Assembly: GCA_039831705.1 (NCBI GenBank)
Contig: JBDOMT010000342.1
Coordinates: 1-53,111, forward strand
Direction: 5' to 3'
Source: JAJRWS01 sp039831705
GTDB lineage: Bacteria; Planctomycetota; Planctomycetia; Pirellulales; Lacipirellulaceae
Length of the DNA: 53,111 nt
Position numbers and translations under genes: made by a program. Under the pieces are notes generated by a model, which saw nothing but the letters and a program-made list of their open reading frames with translations, was not told the origin of the DNA and searched no databases. Positions 1 through 8,186 of this stretch are shown piece after piece (the first letter of the stretch is position 1; each line of letters begins with the position of its first letter).

Positions 1-1812
1 GACGTCACCGACGAACGGATCGAACCGGGCGACCCGCTGCACTGGACCGGCGTCGCCCAGAATTGGAACACGATGTGCGCCGAGTGCCATTCGACTGACG
101 TGCAAAAAAACTACGATCTAGAGTCCGACACCTACCATACCACCTACCGGGAAATCGATGTCAGTTGCGAAACGTGCCATGGCCCTGGCAGCCTCCATGT
201 GCAGTTGGCAAATAGCTACTCGCCATTCTGGGATCGGAAGCGCGGAGTTGCCCTGACTGGATTGAATGGGGCCGATACTCAGCGGCAAACCGAAACGTGT
301 GCCCCCTGCCACTCACGACGATCACAAATTCACGCAGATTACCACGCCGGTGGCGGACTTGCGAATGATGCATTAGCCAATGGCAACCTGAAGGGAGCCA
401 CTTTCTCTGATTATTTCGAACCGGCTCTGCTCAATCCCGGTTTGTACCATGCGGATGGTCAAATATTGGATGAAGTGTATGTCTATGGTTCCTTCCTGCA
501 GAGCCGCATGTACTCCGAGGGGGTACGTTGTACTGATTGTCATAATCCCCATTCGCTCCAGCTAAAGTTCCCAGGGAATCAACTCTGCACTCAATGCCAC
601 CAACCAGGCAAGTACGATTCACCAACTCACCATCATCACTCAGCCGACACCGAGGCGGCTCAGTGCGTCCAATGTCATATGCCCAGTCGTACTTACATGG
701 AAATTGACGACCGACGGGATCACAGTCTGCGTATTCCCCGACCCGACTTGACCGTACAGATCGGCACCCCCAATGCGTGCAACGATTGCCATACCAAGCC
801 AGAGGAAACGGCCACTTGGGCAGCCACTGCCATTGAACAGTGGTATGGCAAAGGGACTCGCCCCGCCGCCGCCTTGCCCGGCGATCAATGGTCAAGTGGA
901 AGCCACTACGGAGTTGCCTTTCATGCTGCCAGGGAAAATCAACCCGAGGGCGCAAAGCTTCTCCGTGATTTGCTCCAGCGTAAAGTGACACCCGATATAG
1001 TTCGAGCCACTGCGGTCGAACTACTGGCCAACTATCAAAGCTCCGAATCGACCGCAGCCTGTCGCGAGGCACTCTATCACAAAAGCCCTCTGGTTCGTGC
1101 CGCAGCCGTACGTGCCATTGCCCGTGGATCGCTCGACCAATATGCCCAGGAAGTGGCCAGCCGACTGGACGACCCTTCCCGAATAGCTCGCATGGCAGCC
1201 GCCTCACGCTTGGTCACTCATGCCAACCAGCTCACAGGCAGCCAGTTTCGCCTGCCTTTGCAAAAAGCCATCGAAGAGTACCAGGAAGGCCAGCAGGTCA
1301 TGCTTGACCGGGCTGGTTCGCACTTGAACCTGGCCGGCATGTATGAGCGTTTGGACCAACTGGCCGCAGCCAGAGACGAGCTGAGAACGGCCATTCGCAT
1401 CGAACCCTACCTGACCGGTCCCAGAGGCGAGCTGGCCCGATTGCTCGACCCATTGGGCGACCCAGAAACCGTGGATGAAGCTCGTGCCTTGCGTAAAAAG
1501 GAAGTCGAATTGTTGGAACGTGACTTCCAACTGCTGCCCGAGGCAGCCATGCTGCGATACCGCCATGGATTGCTACTGTACTTACTGAACGAGCCCAAGC
1601 GGGCCCTTGAATCGTTACGCCAAGCCTGCCAGCTCGATCCCAATTCCTACCAAACCTGGATGGCACTCGCACTGCTATGTGAAAATCAGCAACTGTGGGA
1701 TGAAGCAATCGATGCACTAAAAAATATGCAGCGAATCCAACCGGAAGACCCAGCCATTCGCGCCATCTTCACCCGCATGCAAGCTGCACGGAGAGCGGAA
1801 AGTGGAGAGTGA
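1..1812 (+). CDS. Multihaem cytochrome c with HEAT and TPR repeats (5' end outside window)
   Basis: The reading frame is open from base 1, so the gene begins upstream; the ATG at 73 is internal. The visible part has seven CxxCH haem c sites (CAECH, CETCH, CAPCH, CTDCH, CTQCH, CVQCH, CNDCH) in its first half, spaced as in NrfB/octahaem-type cytochromes. The second half has no haem sites. It shows HEAT-like repeats (ATAVELLANY, RAAAVRAIAR, RIARMAAASRL) and then TPR-like helices to the C-terminus. Known: such fusions occur in planctomycetes and probably place an electron carrier in the periplasm on a protein-binding scaffold. The electron partner is not evident. No downstream gene is close enough to be an obvious operon partner. 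Confidence 0.85.
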   Translation, partial: DVTDERIEPGDPLHWTGVAQNWNTMCAECHSTDVQKNYDLESDTYHTTYREIDVSCETCHGPGSLHVQLANSYSPFWDRKRGVALTGLNGADTQRQTETCAPCHSRRSQIHADYHAGGGLANDALANGNLKGATFSDYFEPALLNPGLYHADGQILDEVYVYGSFLQSRMYSEGVRCTDCHNPHSLQLKFPGNQLCTQCHQPGKYDSPTHHHHSADTEAAQCVQCHMPSRTYMEIDDRRDHSLRIPRPDLTVQIGTPNACNDCHTKPEETATWAATAIEQWYGKGTRPAAALPGDQWSSGSHYGVAFHAARENQPEGAKLLRDLLQRKVTPDIVRATAVELLANYQSSESTAACREALYHKSPLVRAAAVRAIARGSLDQYAQEVASRLDDPSRIARMAAASRLVTHANQLTGSQFRLPLQKAIEEYQEGQQVMLDRAGSHLNLAGMYERLDQLAAARDELRTAIRIEPYLTGPRGELARLLDPLGDPETVDEARALRKKEVELLERDFQLLPEAAMLRYRHGLLLYLLNEPKRALESLRQACQLDPNSYQTWMALALLCENQQLWDEAIDALKNMQRIQPEDPAIRAIFTRMQAARRAESGE

Positions 1813-1830
1813 AGGTATGAATTCAGAGGA

Positions 1831-1865
1831 CATCAGCCGCAGGGCGTTAGCCCCCCGTTTTGACC
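1831..1865. repeat. Half of a palindromic intergenic repeat
   Basis: Just after the cytochrome stop lies CCGCAGGGCGTTAGCCCCCC. It resembles one arm of a common planctomycete palindromic element as I remember it. Only one arm is present here, so this may be a decayed copy. Confidence 0.3.
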
Positions 1866-2062
1866 TCTTCTAGCTTGCATCAACAGCTAAGGGAGGTCGT
1901 GTTACCAGCACTGCTGGCGCGGGTCTGAAGCAAACTGCAGTTGCGCCCAGGCAATGGCCGATAACCTTCCAGGACGCTGCCCTTATTGCGAGTAGCGGAC
2001 TACTGCTTATCCCTTGGCAACCTGTCGGTCGCCCCACTCTTCTCGATGCTGGAACAGATTCC

Positions 2063-2578
2063 ATGGTTTCGCTCTTATTGCGGCCGCTGCGTCAATTGTC
2101 GTTAGCGCTGGTGGCCAACGAATCGCCGCGTCAGGTGGCATGGGGTTTTACTTTGGGCATGCTGGCCGGGTTGGTCCCCAAAGGAAACCTGCTGGCAATG
2201 GTCCTGTTCATGTTACTCTGCGCGTTGCGGGTTAATAAACCGGCCGGCCTGTTGGCGTTGGGGTTATTTTCGCTCGTTGGCATTGGTCTCGATCCTTTAG
2301 CCCATGCGATTGGCTCGTTGCTCCTCACCTGGGAACCAGCACGGCCTTTGTATGCCTGGTGGTACTCGCTGCCACTGGCACCCTGGTCAGGGCTCAATAA
2401 CACCGTCGTCTTGGGCCAGTTGGCCATTGGCTTGTACTTGGCCTATCCGATCTATCACATCACCACCCTGTTTGCTACCAAATTGCAACCTCGGGCAATC
2501 GCGTGGCTGCAGCGCTACCGGGCCATTCGCTGGCTCACAGGCCTGGAACTGGGTGCTCGAATAGGAATTGACGGATGA
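2063..2578 (+). CDS. TIGR03546 family membrane protein
   Basis: This 171-residue protein has about three hydrophobic segments (around residues 27-75, 85-100 and 115-140) and the opening pattern ESPRQVAWGFTLGMLAGLVP, which is like DUF2062/TIGR03546 proteins. Its stop overlaps the next start (ATGA at 2575-2578), so the two are translationally coupled. The partner is the TIGR03545 protein, and the two families are normally found together. Function is unknown; an inner-membrane platform for the larger partner is an inference. Confidence 0.75.
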   Translation: MVSLLLRPLRQLSLALVANESPRQVAWGFTLGMLAGLVPKGNLLAMVLFMLLCALRVNKPAGLLALGLFSLVGIGLDPLAHAIGSLLLTWEPARPLYAWWYSLPLAPWSGLNNTVVLGQLAIGLYLAYPIYHITTLFATKLQPRAIAWLQRYRAIRWLTGLELGARIGIDG

Positions 2579-4356
2579 AACATTTTCGCTGGAAATACGT
2601 ACTGCCACGCTTGGCAATCGTCCTGACTATTATCCTGAGCACCTACTTTGGTTTGGATCCACTGTTGCATTGGGCAATCGTAGCCGGCGGCGAGTCGGCG
2701 GTCGGCGCGAAATTTGAGTTGGCTAGCCTGCGCAGTTCTTTGGCCCAGGGAAAATTGGAATTGGGATCGCTGCAGATTGCCAACCCGCGTTCTCCTTGGC
2801 GCAATCTGCTGCAAGCTGAAGGTGGACTTCTGCAAATCGATTCTCAAGCCCTGCTCAACAGACGTCTGGTCATTTCCGAAGGTTCTCTCCATGGCCTTGA
2901 GTGGAATACGGAAAGGAGTACCTCCGGCGCTCTGATCGAGCAAAACACCAATTCCGCAGACAACCGTGACCCATCGGCAAAAGGGGCTCCCTGGTTGGAG
3001 TCGGGTCGGCAAATGGGAGCCGATTGGTTTGGCGATGTTCGCGCGCGGTTGGAACAAGACTTGGTAGGTCAACTGGAAACACCTCGCGTGGTGCAAGATT
3101 TGCAAGATCGCTGGCCACCGCAGGTAGCCGAGATGCGTAATCGCATCGACTCGCTACGTGCACAATCCGAACAGCTTCAGGGGCAACTGAAAGCAGCCAA
3201 AAAGAATCCACTGCGTAGTTTGGAGCAACTGCAGCAACTGGCGCAGCCAATTCAAGACATGCAACAGCAGCTACTTGCGGTACAACAACAATTGAATCAA
3301 TGGCCCGAACAGGCCAAACTAGACCGGCAGGCGATGGAAGTGGCCCGTACCCACGACCAACAATTCCTGCGCGAGTCATTGCATGTCGACGGACTGGATG
3401 GACAACAGTTGAGCGACCAACTGCTAGGCCCATTGGTGGCTGAGCGCTTGCAAACCATTTTACGTTGGGTTCATACGGTTCGTTCTCTTGCCCCCAATCG
3501 GGCTATCCGAGTCGAATCCGATTCGGTTCGAGGGGTCAACGTGCATTACCTCGGCCCTCAGCCACAGCCCAGGATACACCTACGGCAACTTGCCTTATCG
3601 GGCAGTGTCCGTCTGGGGGCCACCTCGACCGATTGGATCGGTAAACTTACCGATGTGAGCAATCAACCCGCATTACTCAATCATCCGACACGCCTTCACA
3701 TGCAAGGAGTCGGTCCGATGCCCTTCCAGGTGGACCTATCGCTCGACCGGACTGGTACTCTGGCTCGAGACGAAATAACCATCGAATGTCCGAATCTGCC
3801 ATTGCCCTCCAGTACTTTAGGTGGCGGCACTCTGACGATGCAATTGTTACCTGGCAAAACCGGCCTGCAGTTGCACCTGACGCTGACCGAGGATCAACTG
3901 GCTGGACAAATCGTTCTCATGCAGCCGTCCGTACAAATCCAACGGCTCAACCGGTCCACATCTACTGAGAAACCGGCCATGGTCAAACTGGCCCAGTTGG
4001 TGGAACAGAGCCTGGCACAGATTGAGCAATTGGAAACTACCATTAAGCTATCGGGAACTCTCGATCAGCCTCAATGGAAAATCGAATCAAATCTTGGTCC
4101 GCAGATAGCCCAAGGGACAAACCGAGCCCTGCAACAACTGCTTCAACAACAGGTCATCGCACTGCAAGAATCGATTGGCAAGCAGGCCCAGCAGAGGCTC
4201 ACTCAGTTGGCCGAACAACGCGAGAAGGCTCAACGGAAACTACTCGCCCGTTTGGGTGAAAACCGACATCTGGTCGAGCAACTGGCCCAGCTGGGAGGTG
4301 GCAAGGAAGTGACGATTCCCAAACTGGGAAAGTGGCTTGATGCACTGCAAAGATAG
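2575..4356 (+). CDS. TIGR03545 family protein, coiled coil with membrane anchor
   Basis: This 593-residue protein has one N-terminal membrane segment (about 10-28). An AsmA-like stretch follows (VGAKFELASLRSSLAQGKLELGSL pattern, split here as two short motifs). Next is a long Gln-rich coiled coil (about 165-270), a beta-rich middle, and a second Gln-rich coiled coil near the C-terminus (about 510-570). The shape and the pairing with the upstream gene fit TIGR03545. The N-terminal part suggests a role in envelope lipid or outer-membrane upkeep, as in AsmA-like proteins, but that is inference. The next gene, mch, starts just past its end, so the three may share a transcript. Confidence 0.75.
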   Translation: MKHFRWKYVLPRLAIVLTIILSTYFGLDPLLHWAIVAGGESAVGAKFELASLRSSLAQGKLELGSLQIANPRSPWRNLLQAEGGLLQIDSQALLNRRLVISEGSLHGLEWNTERSTSGALIEQNTNSADNRDPSAKGAPWLESGRQMGADWFGDVRARLEQDLVGQLETPRVVQDLQDRWPPQVAEMRNRIDSLRAQSEQLQGQLKAAKKNPLRSLEQLQQLAQPIQDMQQQLLAVQQQLNQWPEQAKLDRQAMEVARTHDQQFLRESLHVDGLDGQQLSDQLLGPLVAERLQTILRWVHTVRSLAPNRAIRVESDSVRGVNVHYLGPQPQPRIHLRQLALSGSVRLGATSTDWIGKLTDVSNQPALLNHPTRLHMQGVGPMPFQVDLSLDRTGTLARDEITIECPNLPLPSSTLGGGTLTMQLLPGKTGLQLHLTLTEDQLAGQIVLMQPSVQIQRLNRSTSTEKPAMVKLAQLVEQSLAQIEQLETTIKLSGTLDQPQWKIESNLGPQIAQGTNRALQQLLQQQVIALQESIGKQAQQRLTQLAEQREKAQRKLLARLGENRHLVEQLAQLGGGKEVTIPKLGKWLDALQR

Positions 4357-4369
4357 AAAGTACTTTTCC

Positions 4370-5335
4370 ATGCTCCATTTGAATCGGCGTGCGCGTGAAC
4401 TGTGCGAACAAATGGTAACGGCAGCCGATACACTCGGCGTCCAATCATCTCGGCTCCCCTGTGGTACCCTAGTCCTGGACTGCGGCGTCGATGCGCCGGG
4501 TGGCAGAGAAGCGGGCATCCTGCTGGCACGCATTTGCATGGCTGATTTGGCTCACGTCGAAGTGGTGGAGGATGAAGGATCCATGTCCCCTTGGCCGTCC
4601 GTACGTGTGGCCACCGAGCAGCCGATCGCCGCCTGCCTGGCTTCGCAGTACGCTGGCTGGGAAATCAAGGGCGATCATTTTTTTGCTATGGGTTCTGGGC
4701 CCATGCGCGCTTGCGCGGCACGCGAACCGCTGTTTCAGGAACCATGGTTGACACCGATTGCGCAACAGGAATCTTGCCTGCCAGCGGTCGGCGTCATCGA
4801 GGCGGGCCAGTTGCCACCGGAGGCGATCTGTCTGCAGGTCGCTGAAAAATGTCATATCGGGCCGGCAGAACTCACCTTGGTGGTTGCTTCCACTAGCAGC
4901 CACGCCGGCACCTTGCAGGTGGTGGCCCGCAGTGTCGAAACGGCCCTGCATAAATTACACGAGTTAGGTTTCGATTTAGACCGCATCGTCAGCGGGCAAG
5001 GGAGGGCACCGTTGCCGCCATCCACCCGTGGCGACCTGGCAGCCATCGGCCGTACCAACGATGCCATTCTCTACGGAGGCCAGGTCACCCTGCAAGTACG
5101 AGGAGACGATGCCTCATTGCAAACCGTGGGCGCTCAAGCTCCCAGTCGCGCTTCGGCCGACTATGGACGACCGTTTGCAGAAGTTCTGGCCCGCTACCAG
5201 AACGACTTCTATCAGATCGACCCACTTCTTTTCAGCCCAGCGGAACTTACCTTGGAAAATCTGGACACGGGCCATTCCTTTACCTTTGGCTCGATCAATG
5301 AAACGGTGTTGGCTGAATCGTTTGGGAGTTCCTAG
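4370..5335 (+). CDS. mch: Methenyltetrahydromethanopterin cyclohydrolase
   Basis: Mch interconverts methenyl-H4MPT and formyl-H4MPT in the tetrahydromethanopterin C1 pathway, in the cytosol. The product from this start is 321 residues, a normal length for Mch. It shows the family landmarks NRRARELCEQM at the start, KGDHFFAMGSGPMRA in the middle and FGRTNDAILYGG-like (IGRTNDAILYGGQ) near residue 230. I chose the ATG at 4370 because the family begins near the LNRRA motif; an earlier ATG at 4337 would overlap the upstream gene. Planctomycetes are one of the few bacterial groups with this pathway. The ATP-grasp gene downstream is likely its functional partner. Confidence 0.9.
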   Translation: MLHLNRRARELCEQMVTAADTLGVQSSRLPCGTLVLDCGVDAPGGREAGILLARICMADLAHVEVVEDEGSMSPWPSVRVATEQPIAACLASQYAGWEIKGDHFFAMGSGPMRACAAREPLFQEPWLTPIAQQESCLPAVGVIEAGQLPPEAICLQVAEKCHIGPAELTLVVASTSSHAGTLQVVARSVETALHKLHELGFDLDRIVSGQGRAPLPPSTRGDLAAIGRTNDAILYGGQVTLQVRGDDASLQTVGAQAPSRASADYGRPFAEVLARYQNDFYQIDPLLFSPAELTLENLDTGHSFTFGSINETVLAESFGSS

Positions 5336-5338
5336 TTT

Positions 5339-5435
5339 CTGGTCAAGCTTCACTTTTAGGGACGCCGCAGCAATAGGTACTTTCAGAGTTAGAGTTTAAC
5401 CATGCGTCAACTCTAAAAGATAAGTTTGACAAAGG
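5339..5435. repeat. Palindromic repeat family B, copy 1
   Basis: A 97-base element fills the mch to ATP-grasp gap. Its ends are imperfect inverted repeats: GGTCAAGCTTCACTTTTAG at the left and CTAAAAGATAAGTTTGAC at the right. A second copy lies at 10824-10920. The two copies share the arms and the CGCCGCAGC/AGCCGCAGC block but differ in the loop. Confidence 0.7.
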
Positions 5436-5442
5436 ACCCGTC

Positions 5443-6324
5443 ATGAACCTCACTCTGCTCAGTTCGCCTACCAGTTGGTACACTCGCGATCTGCAACGGG
5501 CAGCAGCCAATGCGCACCAAATCACAACCGTCAGCTACGGACAATTGCAAGCGGAATTGACTGGCAACAGGGCCCTTTTCCTAGCAGGTGAAACCAACCT
5601 GACCGCAACTGATTGCCTGCTGGTTCGGGCTATGCCTCCCGGCAGTCTGGAGCAGGTGATCTTTCGGATGGATGTATTGGGACAGTTGGCTGCTCGGGGA
5701 TTGTCGATTATCAACAGTCCTCGATCCATTGAAACGGCAGTCGACAAATATCTCACCACAGCCCGCATGCAGGCCGCCGGTCTCACCGTGCCACACACGA
5801 TGGTCTGCCAGACGGTCGACGAAGCCCTGGACGGCTTTCATGCGTTGAGTGGGGATGTGGTGGTAAAACCCCTATTTGGCAGCGAAGGACAAGGACTACT
5901 TCGAGTCTCGGATGAAGGACTAGCCTGGCGCACATTTCAAACGTTAGCCCGTCTGGACCGAGTGCTCTACCTGCAACAATTCATTCCCCATGGTGGCTCC
6001 GATCTGCGGCTAATGATCATCGGCGAAAAAGTCTTAGGCATCCGTCGCACCAGTGCCGACGACTGGCGGACCAACATCAGCCGCGGTGCGACGGCCAAGC
6101 TGCTTCAGGTAACCTCAGAGTTGGAGGAGCTGGCCCGGCGCGCGGCTGCATCGGTCGGCGCAACCCTGGCCGGAGTCGACTTGCTACCGGGCAACGACGG
6201 CCAGCTCTACGCGCTGGAAGTCAACGCCATCCCCGGCTGGCAAGGACTGGCCAAAGCCACCGAAATCGATGTAGCCAGCCTGATCCTCGAGCATCTCCAG
6301 CAAACTTGCCCTGCGTGCATTTGA
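5443..6324 (+). CDS. ATP-grasp ligase of the RimK type, linked to H4MPT
   Basis: This 293-residue protein has ATP-grasp features: VVVKPLFGSEGQGLLR (glycine-rich loop, about residues 140-155), YLQQFIPHGGSDLRLMIIG, and the metal/ATP site GVDLLPGNDGQLYALEVNAIPGW near the end (residues about 245-267). RimK-like enzymes add glutamate to an acceptor using ATP. Position directly after mch fits the RimK-like gene found among bacterial H4MPT genes (compare archaeal MptN, which adds glutamate to tetrahydrosarcinapterin). That substrate is inferred from context. Sequence alone does not separate it from ribosomal S6 or other RimK enzymes. Confidence 0.8.
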   Translation: MNLTLLSSPTSWYTRDLQRAAANAHQITTVSYGQLQAELTGNRALFLAGETNLTATDCLLVRAMPPGSLEQVIFRMDVLGQLAARGLSIINSPRSIETAVDKYLTTARMQAAGLTVPHTMVCQTVDEALDGFHALSGDVVVKPLFGSEGQGLLRVSDEGLAWRTFQTLARLDRVLYLQQFIPHGGSDLRLMIIGEKVLGIRRTSADDWRTNISRGATAKLLQVTSELEELARRAAASVGATLAGVDLLPGNDGQLYALEVNAIPGWQGLAKATEIDVASLILEHLQQTCPACI

Positions 6325-6381
6325 TGCCGATGTTGAACATTGTGAACGGTAAACAGGTTACACAAAACTCTTTGCGTGCTC

Positions 6382-6439
6382 ATGGTCGTCCTTTCGCTCC
6401 ACGAAAGATTGTTTTTTCGCGGAGCGAAAAAGCGACCAT
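6382..6439. repeat. Palindromic repeat with nested hairpins
   Basis: ATGGTCGTCCTTTCGCTCC pairs with GGAGCGAAAAAGCGACCAT, with three mismatches in the middle of the arms. The part between contains further short self-complementary blocks (CGAAAG, TTTCGC). I recall the core TTTCGCTCC/GGAGCGAAA as common between planctomycete genes. It could also act as a weak terminator for the ATP-grasp gene. Confidence 0.55.
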
Positions 6440-6520
6440 CCGGAGCAAACCTCAGTTTTAGTGGTAAACTCTAACATGTTCACCAACCTACTCTCCTATA
6501 TTCATAGGAAACCTTATTTG

Positions 6521-7456
6521 ATGCCAGCTAAAATGCGTTTCTTCGTCCTTACCTTCCTTTGTCTGTCGAACCTCCTGCATGCGCATGCAGAAGAGTTATT
6601 GAAAATCGACAATGGCACAGTTCAGGTCGGTATCGATCGCGACAAGGGTGGTTCGATTACCTGGCTCTCTTCGAAGGCCTATCCTCAAAATATCGTCAAC
6701 CTGGCTGATCCGGGGCGGCTCATCCAACAGTCTTACTATGCTGGTAAACGACTTGATCGAACAGCGGAAGGACAAAGCAAGGCCTGGAGCCCGTGGCCAT
6801 GGAATCCGATTCAAGGTGGTGGGGTTGGCTCGTGGACACAAACTTCAAAGTTTCGCCTGCAAGACAATACGCTCTACTCCGAAACTACGCCCAAATTATG
6901 GGACATGCCCAATGAAATAGCGAATGCTTTAATGCGTCAATGGACTACCTTCGAACCATCCCTTTCCAACACCGTTGTGATACGCTGTGAATTTGTATCG
7001 CTGCGAGACCAACACGACCGCTGGGGCGAAAGCAAGATCTCTTCTCAGGAAGTTCCCGCCTGCTATTTCACACGCAACTTCGCCACCGTGAAAAGTTACC
7101 TGGGCGCAGGAAAATGGCGCAAAGAATCTCAACCTTTAGGCCCACCGTGGGGTCAAGCGAAACCTCCGCTCAAGGCGATGGCATGTTTTAACGCTGGCGG
7201 GCAAGGCGTCGCCATATTCAGCCCAACCTCAGTGCCACCTTGGAACTTTGGCCCGCATGCTCGAGGACTTAGCGATGACCCGACTGCCAAATCCTGCATG
7301 CACGTCGCCCCAATCAACCGGGTCAAACTGGCTCCCAAATCGACCTACCGATATCGCTATTGGCTGGTAGTCGGAAACCAAGCAGGCATCGCGACGAGTC
7401 TGGATTCTCTGGGGAAAAAATACTCGCACGAACAGGCAGAATTCACCCAACCATAA
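6521..7456 (+). CDS. Secreted protein of unknown function
   Basis: From the ATG at 6521 (or 6533) the product starts with a clear signal peptide (MRFFVLTFLCLSNLLHAHA, cleavage near HAHA-EE), giving about 311 residues. An upstream ATG at 6461 would add a stretch that hides the signal, so I prefer the later one. The mature part looks beta-rich, with many Trp and Gly residues (SKAWSPWPWNPIQGGGVGSW), and resembles secreted beta-sandwich carbohydrate-related proteins. I do not recognise the family. It stands alone, with a palindromic repeat upstream. Confidence 0.65.
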   Translation: MPAKMRFFVLTFLCLSNLLHAHAEELLKIDNGTVQVGIDRDKGGSITWLSSKAYPQNIVNLADPGRLIQQSYYAGKRLDRTAEGQSKAWSPWPWNPIQGGGVGSWTQTSKFRLQDNTLYSETTPKLWDMPNEIANALMRQWTTFEPSLSNTVVIRCEFVSLRDQHDRWGESKISSQEVPACYFTRNFATVKSYLGAGKWRKESQPLGPPWGQAKPPLKAMACFNAGGQGVAIFSPTSVPPWNFGPHARGLSDDPTAKSCMHVAPINRVKLAPKSTYRYRYWLVVGNQAGIATSLDSLGKKYSHEQAEFTQP

Positions 7457-7655
7457 AACGATGGTTTGTGAGTACCATCTCGTTCAAACGGCGACAGATT
7501 GCCCCTTGAATTGCGTACCCTTGGCAATGCAAGGATCGATCTGGCCGGTAAAACTTTAACAAGAAAAACGAGAACTCACGGAACCTGACGGCTAATTTTG
7601 TGTTTAATACTTCATTCCCGATTACTTTAGGCTTCCACACAAGAAAGAATTCACC

Positions 7656-8138
7656 ATGAAACAGACTGTCACCATGTTGATCGCCCCGTTAATGGCCATT
7701 TTCTTCGTCACTTCGATTGTCCATGAGTGCTCGGCTCAAGCCCCCGAACGGCAACAGCAACGTGGTCAGCGCAGGCAGGCTGCAAATGGGGAAAGGCGGT
7801 CTGGTGAAGGCCGACGTTCACCAGGTCCTGACAGAGAACGCGATCCGGCCCAAATGGTTGCTCGAATGATGCAACAATTCGACCAGGATGGTGATAACAA
7901 ACTCGATCAGGCCGAACTGACGAAACTTTTCATTTTTATGCGCGAGCGACGTGGTCAAGGCAAGAAAATTGGTGCCGATTCGGGGCGTAAGCGGGGTGGT
8001 AAAGCGAGCCAACGAGGCCGCAGGCCAGATGGAAAGAACCCACAGAAATCGGGTAAAAACCAGCAGCGTCGGTTCAATGGCGGCAACGATAAGGCTAAGC
8101 CGGGTGGTGAAATTCCAAACCGTCCTCCCACCGAGTAA
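7656..8138 (+). CDS. Secreted EF-hand protein, basic and low complexity
   Basis: The 160-residue product has a signal peptide (about 1-27, ending ECSAQA). An Arg/Gln-rich spacer follows, then one EF-hand loop, DQDGDNKLDQAE (about residues 75-86), and a Lys/Arg/Gly-rich tail. Asp at loop positions 1, 3 and 5 and Glu at 12 predict calcium binding. Planctomycetes often carry such proteins beside DUF1549/DUF1553 genes, and the next gene here, 48 bases on, is one. A role in the same surface system is inferred from that. Confidence 0.75.
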   Translation: MKQTVTMLIAPLMAIFFVTSIVHECSAQAPERQQQRGQRRQAANGERRSGEGRRSPGPDRERDPAQMVARMMQQFDQDGDNKLDQAELTKLFIFMRERRGQGKKIGADSGRKRGGKASQRGRRPDGKNPQKSGKNQQRRFNGGNDKAKPGGEIPNRPPTE

Positions 8139-8186
8139 AAGCTCTCGATGTGTTTTCTGTCCTGAGTACAGCTCCAATGGATTCCA

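Noticed and set aside
431..1207. A 258-codon minus-strand frame
   Set aside because: It lies opposite the haem-site-rich cytochrome, and its product is Arg-rich without motifs.
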